The position numbers and the translations under genes were made by a program. 48,762 nt of DNA from Ornatilinea sp. (GTDB lineage: Bacteria; Chloroflexota; Anaerolineae; Anaerolineales; Anaerolineaceae): positions 1-48,762 of the forward strand of contig JAHDQE010000061.1 of NCBI GenBank assembly GCA_018433975.1. The letters are read 5' to 3'. The notes under the pieces were generated by a model, which was given only the letters and a program-made list of their open reading frames with translations, was not told where the DNA came from and searched no databases. Of this stretch, positions 1 through 9,831 are shown one piece after another. Within the stretch, counting starts at the first letter, position 1; every line of letters starts with the position of its first letter.

Positions 1-62
1 GCGGCCAGCCAGCCGATTTTTCGAAGGGGTAAGCCGTCAGGATGCTCGTTTACTCGTTTCAT
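1..62 (-). CDS. Partial gene start, unknown
   Basis: An ATG at 62 (minus strand) opens a frame that stays open to the window edge. Its first residues read MKRVNEHPDGLPLRKIGWLA. A GGAG ribosome-binding site lies 5 nt before the ATG. It starts 28 bp after the stop of the GNAT gene on the same strand, so the two are probably co-transcribed. Only 20 residues are visible and no family can be assigned. Confidence 0.5.
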   Translation of the reverse strand, partial: MKRVNEHPDGLPLRKIGWLA

Positions 63-90
63 TGCGTCTCCTGTTCATTAAAAACAGTTT

Positions 91-627
91 TCAATCCGTA
101 ATCGTTTTTTCCAGCCTTTTTAAATCTGTCCAGCCGTAGCCAACCTCCGGGTACATCACTCCGCCGATTTCTATTTTTCGTTTCCGGACCAGGCTGCCCC
201 CCAGCGCTTCATAGAACCCGCGGGAGGGGTTTTGGGCCAGGGTCCAGATCAACATGGAGTTGCAGCCCATCGCAAGCAGGCGCTTTATGGCTGTGCGGAT
301 CAGTGCTGCACCAATCCCCCTGTGCTGATATGCCGGCAGGACATAGAGCGCATAAACCTCCCCGGAATATTCCGTTTCGCTTTCGTCGCGGCAGGCCCCG
401 CCCACCATACACCCCACCACTGCACTGTTTTCTTCTTCCACGATAACGAGAAAACGATTCGGGTCGGGAACCATGAAGCCTTCCCGAATTCGTTTTTCCC
501 GCACCTCATAGGACAATCCTGCCAGAAAATCGGCCGGCATGATCTCAACATATGCCTGCTGCCAGGTATCGACCAGGATCCGGGCCATTGCGGCAGAGTC
601 TTCCATTGTTGCTTCTCGGACTCGCAT
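91..627 (-). CDS. GNAT family N-acetyltransferase
   Basis: A 178-residue cytoplasmic protein of the GNAT (Gcn5-related) fold, which transfers an acetyl group from acetyl-CoA to an amine. The N-terminus (MRVREATMEDSAAMARIL) is the usual first strand-helix of the fold. The acetyl-CoA-binding motif A is seen as LYVLPAYQHRGIGAALI, with the Q/R-x-x-G-I/G-A signature near residues 93-110, followed by the late FYEALGG segment typical of motif B. Length is normal for the family. The substrate cannot be read from the sequence. It is the first gene of a minus-strand unit with the partial gene at 1-62. Confidence 0.85.
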   Translation of the reverse strand: MRVREATMEDSAAMARILVDTWQQAYVEIMPADFLAGLSYEVREKRIREGFMVPDPNRFLVIVEEENSAVVGCMVGGACRDESETEYSGEVYALYVLPAYQHRGIGAALIRTAIKRLLAMGCNSMLIWTLAQNPSRGFYEALGGSLVRKRKIEIGGVMYPEVGYGWTDLKRLEKTITD

Positions 628-663
628 AAAGTATCCTCTTTCAACGAACGCTCTCTTTTCATT

Positions 664-693
664 ATTATAAGAGTTTCTCCGGTAATTTGTTCA
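664..693 (-). promoter_or_regulatory. Candidate sigma70 promoter for the GNAT gene
   Basis: On the minus strand TGAACA (688-693) and TATAAT (664-669) are separated by 18 bp, 37 bp before the GNAT start codon. The -10 is perfect and the -35 moderate. Confidence 0.4.
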
Positions 694-879
694 GAGAGAA
701 TTTTTTCTCTGCGTTTGATATGGACGGTACCCCGGTTTTATGGGCGGAGATTACCGCGTCCCCTCCACTGTGGGAAAGAAGGAATTGCCTCACGCGGGAG
801 CCGGTGCTAGAATAGAGCAAGTTACTGGTACGCGAAAACATTTTATTATTACACTATTTCACCCCAAAAGGATCAACCA

Positions 880-1899
880 ATGAACAACCCGGAAAAACCA
901 ATTTTAGCCATTACCATGGGGGACCCGGCCGGCACAGGGCCGGAGATCATTGCCAAAGTAGCCGCCTCTGAAACCGAGCAGACATCCACCCGGATGGTAT
1001 GTATCGGCGACGCAGGTATGATGGAAAAGACTTTCCGTCTGATCAACGCTTCCTGTCGAGTCAACCCCATCCACTCCATTGCGGACGCGAAATTTCAGCC
1101 CGGCGTTCTGGATGTATACGATTTGAAGAATATTGACCCCGATCAGTTGAAGCCGGGCGTTGTGCAAAGCGCCGCCGGGAAAGCGGCGTTTGAATACATT
1201 ACCACAGCGATCGACCTGGCGCTGGAAGGGCAAGTGGCGGGCGTGGTCACTTCCGCGCTCAATAAAGAAGCACTCAACCTGGCGGGGTATCATTACGCGG
1301 GGCATACCGAGATCTTTGCCGAGCGCACCCATACGCCAAAAGTAACCATGATGTTGGCCTCGGGGCACTTCCGGGTGACGCATGTCAGCACGCACTGTTC
1401 GCTCCGGCAGGCGGTGGAGCGCTGTGTTACCAGCCGCGTTCTGGAAGTGATCCATATTACGCATAATGCCCTGCTGCAAATGGGAATTGACAAACCCCGG
1501 TTGGCCGTTGCCGGATTGAACCCGCACAGCGGTGAGGGCGGCCTGTTCGGCACCGAAGAGATTGAGCAGATTCAACCCGCCATTGACGCTGCCCGTCGTG
1601 AATCGCTGGACGTTTATCCTTCTCCCGTCCCCGGGGATACCGTCTTTCTGCGCATGCAGAAAAATAGAGAATTCGACGCTGTGGTCGCACAATATCACGA
1701 TCAGGGACATATCGCCGCAAAACTCGTGGATTTCTTCGGCGGAGTTAATATTTCTCTGGGGCTTCCCATTATCCGGACGTCTGTGGATCACGGCACTGCT
1801 TTTGATATCGTCGGGAAAGGGATTGCCAACCCCTCAAGTCTGATCGCGGCCATTGAATACGCGCGGATTATGGCGCTGCACCGGTCCGCGGTGAAATAA
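880..1899 (+). CDS. pdxA: 4-hydroxythreonine-4-phosphate dehydrogenase family (PdxA/PdxA2)
   Basis: A 339-residue NAD-dependent dehydrogenase of the PdxA family, close to the usual 330 residues. PdxA oxidises 4-phosphohydroxy-L-threonine in pyridoxal phosphate synthesis; the PdxA2 branch acts on D-threonate or D-erythronate 4-phosphate in sugar-acid breakdown. The start shows MGDPAGTGPE (residues 13-22). The three metal-binding histidines are visible at H172 (VSTHC), H216 (LNPHSGEGG) and H273 (QYHDQGH), with the late signature SVDHGTAFDI. AAAGGATC supplies the ribosome-binding site. A PfkB-like kinase follows 101 bp downstream. No other pyridoxine-pathway gene and no DUF1537 kinase is nearby, so sequence alone cannot separate PdxA from PdxA2. 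Confidence 0.88.
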   Translation: MNNPEKPILAITMGDPAGTGPEIIAKVAASETEQTSTRMVCIGDAGMMEKTFRLINASCRVNPIHSIADAKFQPGVLDVYDLKNIDPDQLKPGVVQSAAGKAAFEYITTAIDLALEGQVAGVVTSALNKEALNLAGYHYAGHTEIFAERTHTPKVTMMLASGHFRVTHVSTHCSLRQAVERCVTSRVLEVIHITHNALLQMGIDKPRLAVAGLNPHSGEGGLFGTEEIEQIQPAIDAARRESLDVYPSPVPGDTVFLRMQKNREFDAVVAQYHDQGHIAAKLVDFFGGVNISLGLPIIRTSVDHGTAFDIVGKGIANPSSLIAAIEYARIMALHRSAVK

Positions 1900-2000
1900 T
1901 CCCGGCCGTGGTTTTTGCTGACCCGGCTGCTCCGCTCCATCCGCACTCAGACCTTTCATTAAGGGCTGAACTTCAGCGGTGAAAATGCTACAATCGAGAT

Positions 2001-2948
2001 ATGATCCATACACACGAGGATTCTGAACCCATTGAGCTGGTTGCTTTTAATATCATCCTGGATGACCTGGTCATGCCGGATGGAGCGGTGTACACGGGGA
2101 TACTGGGCGGCGGCGGACCGCAAACGGCTTTCGGAATGCGGTTGTGGTCTGACCGGGTAGGCATCTTTGCCAGTGTGGGGGAAGACCTGCCGCAGAGCGT
2201 CTGGACCTGGCTGCGGGCCAGCCAGATGGATACCCGCGGGCTGCTCTTCCGCGGCGCCCGGAGCCTGCGTGCCCGGCAGAACGTTGGGCCGGATGGAGAA
2301 CGCACACAGACCTGGCTTGTGCCCCCGGAAACCGTGAAACAGCATTTTAACCGCACGGCGGGGCTGCTCCCGCCGTTTTACCGGACGGCGCAGGGCTTTC
2401 ACCTTGGCATCCATCCGGACGATCCGGATTGGGACTTCATCCACAGCCTGCGGGTTTTGGGAGGCCTGTTGAGTCTGGAAACCTTCTGCCCCGCCGAAGA
2501 GCCTCTTTCCGAACCGGAGCTTATGCGGCTGGTGCAGGTCGCGGATATTTTTTCCTGCAACCTGCATGAAGGCCGCTCGATGACCGGTCTGGTGGAGCCG
2601 CTTGAAATCCTGCGCAGGTTGCTGGACCTCGGCGGGAAGGTGATTTCGCTGCGGATGGGAGCGGATGGCTCGCTCGCAGCGGCAGCACCGGCAGCAAAAG
2701 CTTACCGCTTTCCGGTTTGTCCTACTACCGTCGTCGATGCCGTTGGTGCGGGGAATGCCTACTGCGGCGGGTTCCTGACCGGGTGGTTGGATCAGGGGAA
2801 TCTGCCGGAGGCCGGAGCACGCGGAGCGGCTTCTGCTTCTTTCCTGATTGAACAGATTGGTCTGCCGCTCTGGAAACCGGATCTCCCGGAAGAAGCCCGG
2901 CATCGTGCCGGTCAGGTTCTTGAAGCGGTAGAAGAAATTACATTTTAG
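2001..2948 (+). CDS. PfkB/MAK32-like carbohydrate kinase homologue with Asn at the catalytic position
   Basis: A 315-residue protein of the ribokinase/PfkB fold. The glycine-rich substrate motif is TGILGGGGPQTAFGMRL (about residues 33-49). The C-terminal ATP/anion-hole motif reads VVDAVGAGNAYCGGF, where ordinary PfkB kinases have GAGD. The catalytic base is therefore Asn252 instead of Asp. A G-x-G-N version of this motif is known from the yeast MAK32 group, whose substrate is unknown. The downstream membrane-protein gene starts only 8 bp after the stop, so the two probably share a transcript. It may be a kinase with altered chemistry or a sugar-binding protein. Confidence 0.72.
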   Translation: MIHTHEDSEPIELVAFNIILDDLVMPDGAVYTGILGGGGPQTAFGMRLWSDRVGIFASVGEDLPQSVWTWLRASQMDTRGLLFRGARSLRARQNVGPDGERTQTWLVPPETVKQHFNRTAGLLPPFYRTAQGFHLGIHPDDPDWDFIHSLRVLGGLLSLETFCPAEEPLSEPELMRLVQVADIFSCNLHEGRSMTGLVEPLEILRRLLDLGGKVISLRMGADGSLAAAAPAAKAYRFPVCPTTVVDAVGAGNAYCGGFLTGWLDQGNLPEAGARGAASASFLIEQIGLPLWKPDLPEEARHRAGQVLEAVEEITF

Positions 2949-2956
2949 AGGGGAAA

Positions 2957-4066
2957 ATGATGAATGCACAACCTGCAGGCGTTAAACATCCTGTCCAGCG
3001 CAACCGCGCGGAGTTCTATGTTCTGATCACCCTGGTTTGTTTTGGGCTTTCCGTGGCGTTGACCCGGCTGTTCCTGGAACTGTCCGGATACCCGCAAATC
3101 GGGAACAGTGAACTGCACATTGCCCATGTGCTGTGGGGCGGGCTGCTGCTCTTCCTGGCGGTGCTGGTGCTTTTGCTGTTTGCCAACCCCTGGGTCTATT
3201 CTTTGGGCGCTGTGCTGGGTGGGGTCGGTGTGGGCCTGTTCATGGATGAAGTGGGTAAGTTCATCACGCAGAGCAATGATTATTTCTACCCCTGGGCGGC
3301 CCCGATCATCTATACCTTTTTCTTGTTGACGGTGATACTTTATATCCGTGTCAACCGCAGGCAGCAGCATGACCCCCGCACGGAGATGTACCATGCTCTC
3401 GATCTGCTGGCGGAGGTGCTGGACCGTGATCTTGAGCCCAGCGAGCAGACGCAATTGGTTGGGCATTTGAATCGGGTTGTAAAGGATTCGGATAACCCGG
3501 ACCTGTCTCGCCTGTCGGCACTGCTTCTGGATTTTGTCACCGAGCACGACCTGCGCCTGGCACCGGAACATCCCGAGGCCTGGCAGCGGGTAACCCGGTG
3601 GCTCGAATCCATTGAGAAACGCTGGCTCAACCGAACTCAAATGAAATGGGGAATTGCCATTGGCATTGGTGTGCTGGGAGTGATTTCGCTGCTCCAGCTC
3701 GGGGTGGTGGTGCGCATCCAGCAGTCCCCGGATGCGCTTTCCAAAGTCCTGCTGGACCTGATCAGCGCCGGTCAGGTGAAGGGACTGCAAGGGGCCAGAT
3801 GGTTCGCGGCTTATGCCTCCGTGCAGGGCAGCATCGGCCTGCTGCAATTGGCATCTGCGGTCCTGCTGGTGACCGGCCGGGAGCGGAACGGCATCAGCTT
3901 TGGTTATCTGGGGCTGCTGATCGAGCTGACCGCGGCCAACCTGCTGGCATTCTACTTTGACCAGTTCTCCACCATCTTTTTCGCGGTGGTGCAGCTGGCC
4001 CTGCTGCTGGCGGTTATCCGCTATCGCGAACGATTTATCTCGGGACCGCTTGAGCCGGAGGAATAG
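2957..4066 (+). CDS. Uncharacterised multi-pass membrane protein
   Basis: A 369-residue protein without a recognisable family. Four hydrophobic segments fill residues about 15-130 (one is HIAHVLWGGLLLFLAVLVLL). A soluble, mostly helical segment follows at about 135-225, containing the D/E-rich stretch around EVLDRDLEPSEQTQLVGHL. Four more hydrophobic segments complete it, starting at WGIAIGIGVLGVISLLQLGV. An N-terminal four-helix unit, a cytosolic helical domain and a C-terminal four-helix unit are thus visible. GAGGGG 5 nt before the ATG is the ribosome-binding site. It lies 8 bp after the PfkB-like gene and converges on the hemolysin III gene with a 26-bp gap. Confidence 0.75.
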   Translation: MMNAQPAGVKHPVQRNRAEFYVLITLVCFGLSVALTRLFLELSGYPQIGNSELHIAHVLWGGLLLFLAVLVLLLFANPWVYSLGAVLGGVGVGLFMDEVGKFITQSNDYFYPWAAPIIYTFFLLTVILYIRVNRRQQHDPRTEMYHALDLLAEVLDRDLEPSEQTQLVGHLNRVVKDSDNPDLSRLSALLLDFVTEHDLRLAPEHPEAWQRVTRWLESIEKRWLNRTQMKWGIAIGIGVLGVISLLQLGVVVRIQQSPDALSKVLLDLISAGQVKGLQGARWFAAYASVQGSIGLLQLASAVLLVTGRERNGISFGYLGLLIELTAANLLAFYFDQFSTIFFAVVQLALLLAVIRYRERFISGPLEPEE

Positions 4067-4092
4067 TCTTTCTTTTCGATGGCTTATCTGTT

Positions 4093-4743
4093 TTAAAGAT
4101 TTTGAATGGTAAAGAACATGACCCCATAATGGCATAAACTGCCGGCCATGACAAACAAATGCCAGATCTCGTGGAACCCGAAAACACCGGGGAACGGGTC
4201 CGGCTTCTTGCGGGCATAGACCACCGCTCCAACCGTGTAAAATACCCCACCCAACACAATTCCAATCACCCCACCAACCGGGAGGGCTTTGATCAGCGGC
4301 ACAAAAGCTGCCAGCGCCATCCACCCCATGGTGATGTAGATGGAAACGGTCACCCAGCGCGGTGTGTTAATCACAAACAGGGTCAGGATGACACCTGCCA
4401 CCGCCAGGCCGCCAATTACGCTCAACAGCCCCCAACCCCAGGCACCGCGCAGTGCCACCAGACAGATGGGAGTATAGGTGCCGGCAATCAGGAGGTAGAT
4501 CATCATGTGGTCAATCCGGCGCAGGATGAGGTTGCCTTTCTCGTCCAGCCGCAGCAAGTGATAGGTGGCACTGGCGCTGTACAGCAAGATCAGGCTGAGG
4601 CCAAAGATGAGGAAAGAAACCGCCTTGACGGTCTCGCCATTGCGGAAGGCAGGGACGATCAGCACCAGCGTTCCGGCCAGTGCCAGAAGGGCCCCGGCCA
4701 GGTGGGTCAGGCCGCTGATGGGGTCTTTGAACTTTGAAAGCAT
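4093..4743 (-). CDS. Hemolysin III / PAQR family membrane protein
   Basis: A seven-helix inner-membrane protein of the HlyIII (PAQR-related) family, 216 residues from the start chosen here. Diagnostic motifs are SATYHLL after the second helix, DHMMIYLLIAGTYTP in the third, and the C-terminal GFHEIWHLFVMAGSLCHY, which carry the conserved Ser, Asp and His residues thought to form a metal-dependent hydrolase centre in this superfamily. An in-frame ATG exists at 4767, but it has no ribosome-binding site and lies next to a TATAAT (4776-4781). The ATG at 4743 has AAAGGA 7 nt upstream and is preferred. The physiological role of bacterial members is not settled. Confidence 0.88.
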   Translation of the reverse strand: MLSKFKDPISGLTHLAGALLALAGTLVLIVPAFRNGETVKAVSFLIFGLSLILLYSASATYHLLRLDEKGNLILRRIDHMMIYLLIAGTYTPICLVALRGAWGWGLLSVIGGLAVAGVILTLFVINTPRWVTVSIYITMGWMALAAFVPLIKALPVGGVIGIVLGGVFYTVGAVVYARKKPDPFPGVFGFHEIWHLFVMAGSLCHYGVMFFTIQNL

Positions 4744-4885
4744 AGCGTTTTCCTTTATCGTGGACATGTTGGTTCATTATACTGTCGTTCACGCTGAATC
4801 TCTAATCTTTTGTAAGAGGTAAAGAAAGAGTCCGGGGATCCGGTTTTTTAAGGTGATATTTGTAAAAATTTATGCACAAAGTGGT

Positions 4886-4914
4886 TTGCGTTTAAGAAAT
4901 TGCGGACATATACT
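4886..4914 (+). promoter_or_regulatory. Candidate sigma70 promoter of the signalling operon
   Basis: TTGCGT (4886-4891) and TATACT (4909-4914) with a 17-bp spacer, about 90 bp before the sensor kinase start. The spacing is ideal and both boxes are near consensus. Confidence 0.5.
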
Positions 4915-5006
4915 ATCTGTAATTCCCGTTCTCCGGAACGACCGAAGAAAGGATATCAAGTTGTTTTTCAAGAAACTATTGGAACTTTTTCAGGTGGTCT
5001 AAAGTC

Positions 5007-7370
5007 ATGAACCGAAAGATCATTTTTCCCCTTCTCGTATTGATAAATATCTTTTTGATAAGCTGGGCCCGGCTGCCGGCCCGCCGTGAAATTCGGGTGG
5101 GGGTGTATGATAACCCGCCAAAAATCTATACGGATGATAACGGGGAGGTAATGGGCTTTTGGCCGATGATCCTGGAAGATATTGCGCAGAAAGAGAATTG
5201 GGAACTTGTCTGGGTGTATGGCTCCTGGGATGAGTGCCTGCAGAGACTGGCAAATAACGAAATTGATATCATGCCGGATGTCGGCCTGACGGAAGACCGG
5301 GAAATGTTGTACGCGTTCACCGACGAGTTTGCTCTGATCAGCTGGAGTCGATTGTATGTCCATGAAGGCATAACGGTTGAGACGATTCTGGATTTGGAAG
5401 GAAAGACGGTTGCAGGCCTGGGGGGAAGTTTGAATTTTGATGGTTCAGAAGGAATTAAAACCCTGGTTAAAAAATTTGGGGTGAATGCCACATTTATTTC
5501 AAAAAACAGTTATGAAGAAGTTTTTCGGGCGCTGGAACGAAAAGAAGTGGATGTGGGGGTCACGAATAAAGATTTTGGCGATTTTAATGAACATCAATAT
5601 CATGTGATCAGAACGCCGATCATTATCCAACCTGCACATTTGTATTTTGCATTCACGAAAGATGCTGCTCTAACGCCTTACCTGAGCGAAAGCATTGATA
5701 CGCACCTTAAAGCGCTCAAGGCGGACCGCAGCTCGGTTTATTATCAGGCTCTGGACCAGTACTTTGGCGAGGCCCCGGCGAACACGGTCGTAGAGGTGAT
5801 TCCTCCGTGGTTTTCCAAACTGTTGATCATCGGAGCGGGCTTTATTGTTTTTCTATTGGCCGTCAGTGTAACCTCCAGGGTTCAGGTGCAAAAACAAACG
5901 AAGCGGCTGCGCGCCAGCGAGCTGCGGTACCGGGCTTTGTTTGAGAACAACCCGGATCATATTTTTTGGACAGACCCAAAAGGTATGATTTTGGGGTATC
6001 ACGCTGCCAGCAACGATCAGTTCATTCAACTGCCGGAACCACCGACGGGGAAAAATATCCGTGCGCTGCTGCCTGACCATCTGGCTGACACTCTGTTAAT
6101 GAAGATCAAAAAAGCGGTTGAAAGCCGGGAAATGCAATTGTATGAATTTCAAGTTCCCGTGGATGGGAATTTGCGCGATTATGAATCACGGATTGTTGCA
6201 AGTGAAAATGATGAAGTGATCGTTTTTATCCGGGACATCACGGAACGCATTAAAGCGGAAAGGAATTTAAGAGAAAGCGAACATCGTTTTGAGACTTTGA
6301 CCCGGGTATCCCCGGCCGGTATTTTCCGCACGGATCTGGATGGTAATACCACTTTTGTGAACCCCACCTGGTGTCAGATTTCGGGCCTGTCTGCTGAAGA
6401 GGCTCTGGGAACGGACTGGCTTAAAGCTGTTCATCCGGATGACAGAGCAATGCTGGCAGAAAACTGGAAAACAGCAGTCCTTACGCAAACCAGTTCTGTG
6501 GCCGATTATCGTTTTGTGCATCCGGACGGGTCAATTGTCTGGGTAATCGGTCAGGCCGTGCCGGAGATGGATGCGGAAGACCGGGTGATTGGTTATGTCG
6601 GCACGACGACGGATATCACCACGCGCAAGAAAGTAAAGGATTTGAAAGCGGCAATTGTCAAGGCTGAAAGTGCCGATAAACTGAAATCGGCTTTTTTGGC
6701 GACAATGTCACACGAACTGCGCACACCGCTCAACTCCATTATCGGCTTCACCGGCATATTGTTGCAAAAGCTGGTGGGTCCGCTCAGTGGAGAACAGGAA
6801 AAGCAATTAAAAATGGTTCAGGGCAGCGCTTATCACCTCCTTGAATTGATCAATGATGTGCTCGATATTTCCAAAATTGAAGCCGACCAGGTCACAATTG
6901 TCCGTGAAGAGTTTGATATGGCTGCCGCCATCCGGAAAAGCATGGAGAAAATCGCTCCCCTGGCCGAGAAAAAGGGTCTGGCGCTGACCAGTTCAATTTT
7001 CCCCGACCGGATAGAAATTTTTAGCGACCAGCGGCGCGTTGAACAGATCTTGCTTAACCTCCTGAACAATGCCGTGAAATTCACGGAAGCCGGTCAGGTC
7101 GAGCTTGAATGCCGAATCGAGGATGATACAGTGGTCACAACAATCCGCGATACGGGAATTGGGATTGCCCCGGAAGATTTAAAAACACTGTTTGTGCCGT
7201 TCAGGCAGGTGGATACCGGGATCGCCCGGAAATATGAAGGCACCGGACTGGGGCTTTCAATTTGCAAGCGATTGGTTGAATTGCTGGGCGGTGAAATTTG
7301 GGTTGAAAGTGAATTGGGGAAGGGCAGCCGCTTTTCATTCGCGCTGCCTGTTTTAAGGAGTGAACCATGA
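5007..7370 (+). CDS. BvgS-like sensor histidine kinase (SBP_bac_3, two PAS, HisKA, HATPase)
   Basis: A 787-residue membrane sensor kinase. An N-terminal membrane anchor or signal (about 5-20) leads into a periplasmic solute-binding-protein type 3 domain (about 28-262), beginning [21 protein letters not shown] second membrane helix is at about 270-291. Two PAS domains follow (about 303-420 and 425-550), the second ending in a PAC segment ([10 protein letters not shown]). The H-box is [13 protein letters not shown] with the phospho-acceptor His569. The ATPase domain shows the N-box (LLNNAVKF), DTGIGI and the GTGLGL lid. There is no receiver of its own; the next gene, overlapping by 4 bp (ATGA), supplies one. 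The periplasmic domain suggests sensing of a small polar ligand such as an amino acid; the ligand is unknown. Confidence 0.93.
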   Translation: MNRKIIFPLLVLINIFLISWARLPARREIRVGVYDNPPKIYTDDNGEVMGFWPMILEDIAQKENWELVWVYGSWDECLQRLANNEIDIMPDVGLTEDREMLYAFTDEFALISWSRLYVHEGITVETILDLEGKTVAGLGGSLNFDGSEGIKTLVKKFGVNATFISKNSYEEVFRALERKEVDVGVTNKDFGDFNEHQYHVIRTPIIIQPAHLYFAFTKDAALTPYLSESIDTHLKALKADRSSVYYQALDQYFGEAPANTVVEVIPPWFSKLLIIGAGFIVFLLAVSVTSRVQVQKQTKRLRASELRYRALFENNPDHIFWTDPKGMILGYHAASNDQFIQLPEPPTGKNIRALLPDHLADTLLMKIKKAVESREMQLYEFQVPVDGNLRDYESRIVASENDEVIVFIRDITERIKAERNLRESEHRFETLTRVSPAGIFRTDLDGNTTFVNPTWCQISGLSAEEALGTDWLKAVHPDDRAMLAENWKTAVLTQTSSVADYRFVHPDGSIVWVIGQAVPEMDAEDRVIGYVGTTTDITTRKKVKDLKAAIVKAESADKLKSAFLATMSHELRTPLNSIIGFTGILLQKLVGPLSGEQEKQLKMVQGSAYHLLELINDVLDISKIEADQVTIVREEFDMAAAIRKSMEKIAPLAEKKGLALTSSIFPDRIEIFSDQRRVEQILLNLLNNAVKFTEAGQVELECRIEDDTVVTTIRDTGIGIAPEDLKTLFVPFRQVDTGIARKYEGTGLGLSICKRLVELLGGEIWVESELGKGSRFSFALPVLRSEP

Positions 7371-7729
7371 CAAACAAAGTTCTGGTAATTGAAGATAATG
7401 ATCAGAACATCTATCTGGTGAATTTTATTCTGGAAAAGCATGGGTTCCATGTCATTCAAGCCCGTAATGGAGAGGAAGGTATCCGGCTGGCACTTCAGCA
7501 AGAACCGGATCTGATCCTTCTGGATATCCAGCTTCCGGGCATGGATGGGTATACCGTTGCCCGTGCACTCCGCAAAATTGAGAGCATTAAATCCGTACCC
7601 ATCATTGCCGTAACATCGTATGCCATGCCTGGAGATCGCGAACATGCGTTGGAAGCCGGATGTTCGGGGTATATTGAGAAGCCGATTAACCCGGAAACAT
7701 TTGTCACCGAAATTCAGCAGCATCTTTAA
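7367..7729 (+). CDS. Single-domain response regulator (CheY/DivK-like receiver)
   Basis: A 120-residue receiver domain with nothing attached. The acidic pocket is E9/D10, the phospho-acceptor is D53 ([14 protein letters not shown]), the switch residue is T84-S85 (AVTSYAMPG), and the conserved Lys is in [11 protein letters not shown]. The start overlaps the kinase stop by 4 bp (ATGA), so translation is probably coupled. It most likely receives the phosphate from the kinase directly upstream. With no output domain it must act through protein contacts or a phosphorelay, the HD-GYP protein encoded next being the natural partner. Confidence 0.93.
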   Translation: MTNKVLVIEDNDQNIYLVNFILEKHGFHVIQARNGEEGIRLALQQEPDLILLDIQLPGMDGYTVARALRKIESIKSVPIIAVTSYAMPGDREHALEAGCSGYIEKPINPETFVTEIQQHL

Positions 7730-7749
7730 GGCAGTGCAGGAACAAAATT

Positions 7750-9831
7750 ATGAGCAGATTTTTGATTGTCGATGATCTCCCGCAAAACTTATATTTCCTC
7801 GAAGTCCTCTTGAAGACCAACGGATATGAAGTGGATCAGGCATCCAATGGCGCAGAAGCCTTAGAAATTGCCCGCAGCAGACGGCCGGATATGATTATTA
7901 CGGACATCCTGATGCCGGTTATGGACGGGTTCAGCCTGTGCCGTGCCTGGAAAAAAGATGAGCAGTTGAAAAATATTCCCTTTATTTTTTACACGGCAAC
8001 TTACACCGATCAAAAGGATAAGCAATTTGCACTCAGTCTGGGCGCAGACCGTTTCCTTTTTAAACCAATGGAGCCGGACGCCCTGCTGGAAATGATTCGC
8101 GAAGTATTGGCCGGTCAGGATAACACGCTGACGGATGCATTGGAGGCCCCCGACATGGAGGAACAAAATTTTTTCCGCGAATACAACGATACTTTGATCC
8201 GAAAGTTGGAAGATAAGATGCTGCAGATCCAGCGAAGCAACTCGCGTCTGTTCACCATTTTTCACACGAGCAACATTTTAGGGGTAAACAAACCTGTCAA
8301 CGAATCGATTCATGAGGTGCTCTCCGCCCTGGTTGAGAAAGCGGATTATCAAAATGCTTTATATTTTTCTGTGGATGAAACCCAGGGGAAAATACAATTA
8401 ATAGATGCCGTCGGTTTTGCAGAAAACGCTCTGGAGGGGCTGCGCAGGGACCTGGTGTTCAAAGTGGGCGAAGAAGTGGGCCTGATCGGATGGGTGGGGC
8501 ACACGGGTGAGGCAATCAATATCCTGAACACGGCCAAAGAATCCCGCTGGACTCAGATCCTCCCCGGCGTTAATTCTGTGTTATTGATCCCGGTCCGCCA
8601 TGAGAAAAATATTCATGGCGTATTGGCGTTGTTTAACGATGCAACCATGGCTTTTACCGAGGAGGACGAGCATATCCTTACTGCCCTTGCCAACAACCTG
8701 GCAATTTCAATTGAAGACCGAATGAACAAAAATCTGATCCAGAAGCAAATCCAACAACTATCTGCTTTGCATGCCATTGACCTGTCCATCAACAGCGGCA
8801 CAGATTTAGTGCTTACGCTTAACCTGCTCCTTTCATTTGTGATTTCACAGTTGAATGTCGATGCAGCCGATATCTTCTTGTTTAACCGCGAGGCCTATTC
8901 CTGGAAAATCGCGGTGAAAGCCGGCTTTTTCTCCGACACTATTCGCAATATCAGCCTGGATAACAGCCTCTCCAAACAAGTGATCCTGGAGCAGCGCACC
9001 CTTCATTTCTCCGAAAAGGACATGAGTTCTATTCCACCGTCCATAAGACGCATCTGGCAATCTGAGGGCTTTGTAGTTTATTGGGGGACCCCCATCATCG
9101 CCAGAGGGGTTGTTAAAGGAGTCCTTGAAGTTTTCCATCGTTCTCCATTAACTCCTAATTCCGAATGGCTCAACTTTTTGGAAACCCTGGCCGGGCAGGC
9201 AGCCATTGCCATTGAGAACACTGAAATCCGCAACGGCCTGCTGCGCTCGAATATGGAATTGACCCTGGCGTATGATGCCACCATTCAGGGCTGGTCGGAA
9301 GCGCTGGACCTGCGGGATAAGGAGACGGAGGGACACACCTTGCGGGTGACCGATATGGCCGTTCAATTTGCCCGGAAATTGGGGATGAGCGAGACAGACG
9401 TCCTCAATGTCCGCAGGGGGGCTTTGCTCCACGATATCGGCAAAATTGGCGTGCCGGATAATATTTTGCACAAACCCGCTCTGCTGTCGGAAGCCGAATG
9501 GGTTATCATGAAAAAACACCCCGAGACGGCTTATAACCTCATTTCTAAAATTGATTATCTGCAGGATGCAATCGATATTCCTTATCTTCACCATGAAAAA
9601 TGGGATGGAAGCGGGTATCCCAAAGGGCTGCGCGGTAAAGAGATTCCCCTTGCGGCCAGATTATTTGCCATCATCGATGTGTGGGACGCCCTGTCCTCGG
9701 ACCGTCCTTACCGTCCGGCCTGGAGCCGGGAAAGTGTCCTGGAGCACATCCGGCAAAACAGCGGCACGCATTTTGACCCCGATCTCGTGCCCGTTTTTAT
9801 CGAACTGCTTCAGGAGTATTCAGAGAAGTAA
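7750..9831 (+). CDS. Response regulator with two GAF domains and an HD-GYP phosphodiesterase
   Basis: A 693-residue cytoplasmic regulator. The receiver domain (1-120) has the phospho-acceptor D52 (MIITDILMPVMDGF). A coiled linker with RKLEDKMLQIQRSNSRL leads to a GAF domain (about 170-330) and a second GAF domain (about 340-500). The C-terminal HD-GYP domain has the catalytic H561-D562 (LLHDIGKIGVPD) and the HHEKWDGSGYP signature (614-624) in full. HD-GYP proteins of this type hydrolyse cyclic di-GMP, and the intact motifs predict activity. It is 20 bp downstream of the single receiver in the same operon, so the kinase probably controls cyclic di-GMP turnover through this protein. Confidence 0.93.
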   Translation: MSRFLIVDDLPQNLYFLEVLLKTNGYEVDQASNGAEALEIARSRRPDMIITDILMPVMDGFSLCRAWKKDEQLKNIPFIFYTATYTDQKDKQFALSLGADRFLFKPMEPDALLEMIREVLAGQDNTLTDALEAPDMEEQNFFREYNDTLIRKLEDKMLQIQRSNSRLFTIFHTSNILGVNKPVNESIHEVLSALVEKADYQNALYFSVDETQGKIQLIDAVGFAENALEGLRRDLVFKVGEEVGLIGWVGHTGEAINILNTAKESRWTQILPGVNSVLLIPVRHEKNIHGVLALFNDATMAFTEEDEHILTALANNLAISIEDRMNKNLIQKQIQQLSALHAIDLSINSGTDLVLTLNLLLSFVISQLNVDAADIFLFNREAYSWKIAVKAGFFSDTIRNISLDNSLSKQVILEQRTLHFSEKDMSSIPPSIRRIWQSEGFVVYWGTPIIARGVVKGVLEVFHRSPLTPNSEWLNFLETLAGQAAIAIENTEIRNGLLRSNMELTLAYDATIQGWSEALDLRDKETEGHTLRVTDMAVQFARKLGMSETDVLNVRRGALLHDIGKIGVPDNILHKPALLSEAEWVIMKKHPETAYNLISKIDYLQDAIDIPYLHHEKWDGSGYPKGLRGKEIPLAARLFAIIDVWDALSSDRPYRPAWSRESVLEHIRQNSGTHFDPDLVPVFIELLQEYSEK

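Noticed and set aside
1959..4324. Two long minus-strand frames (336 and 459 codons) opposite the PfkB-like and membrane-protein genes
   Set aside because: They are composition shadows of the plus-strand genes: Gln/His/Arg-rich translations, no ribosome-binding sites, and no family pattern.
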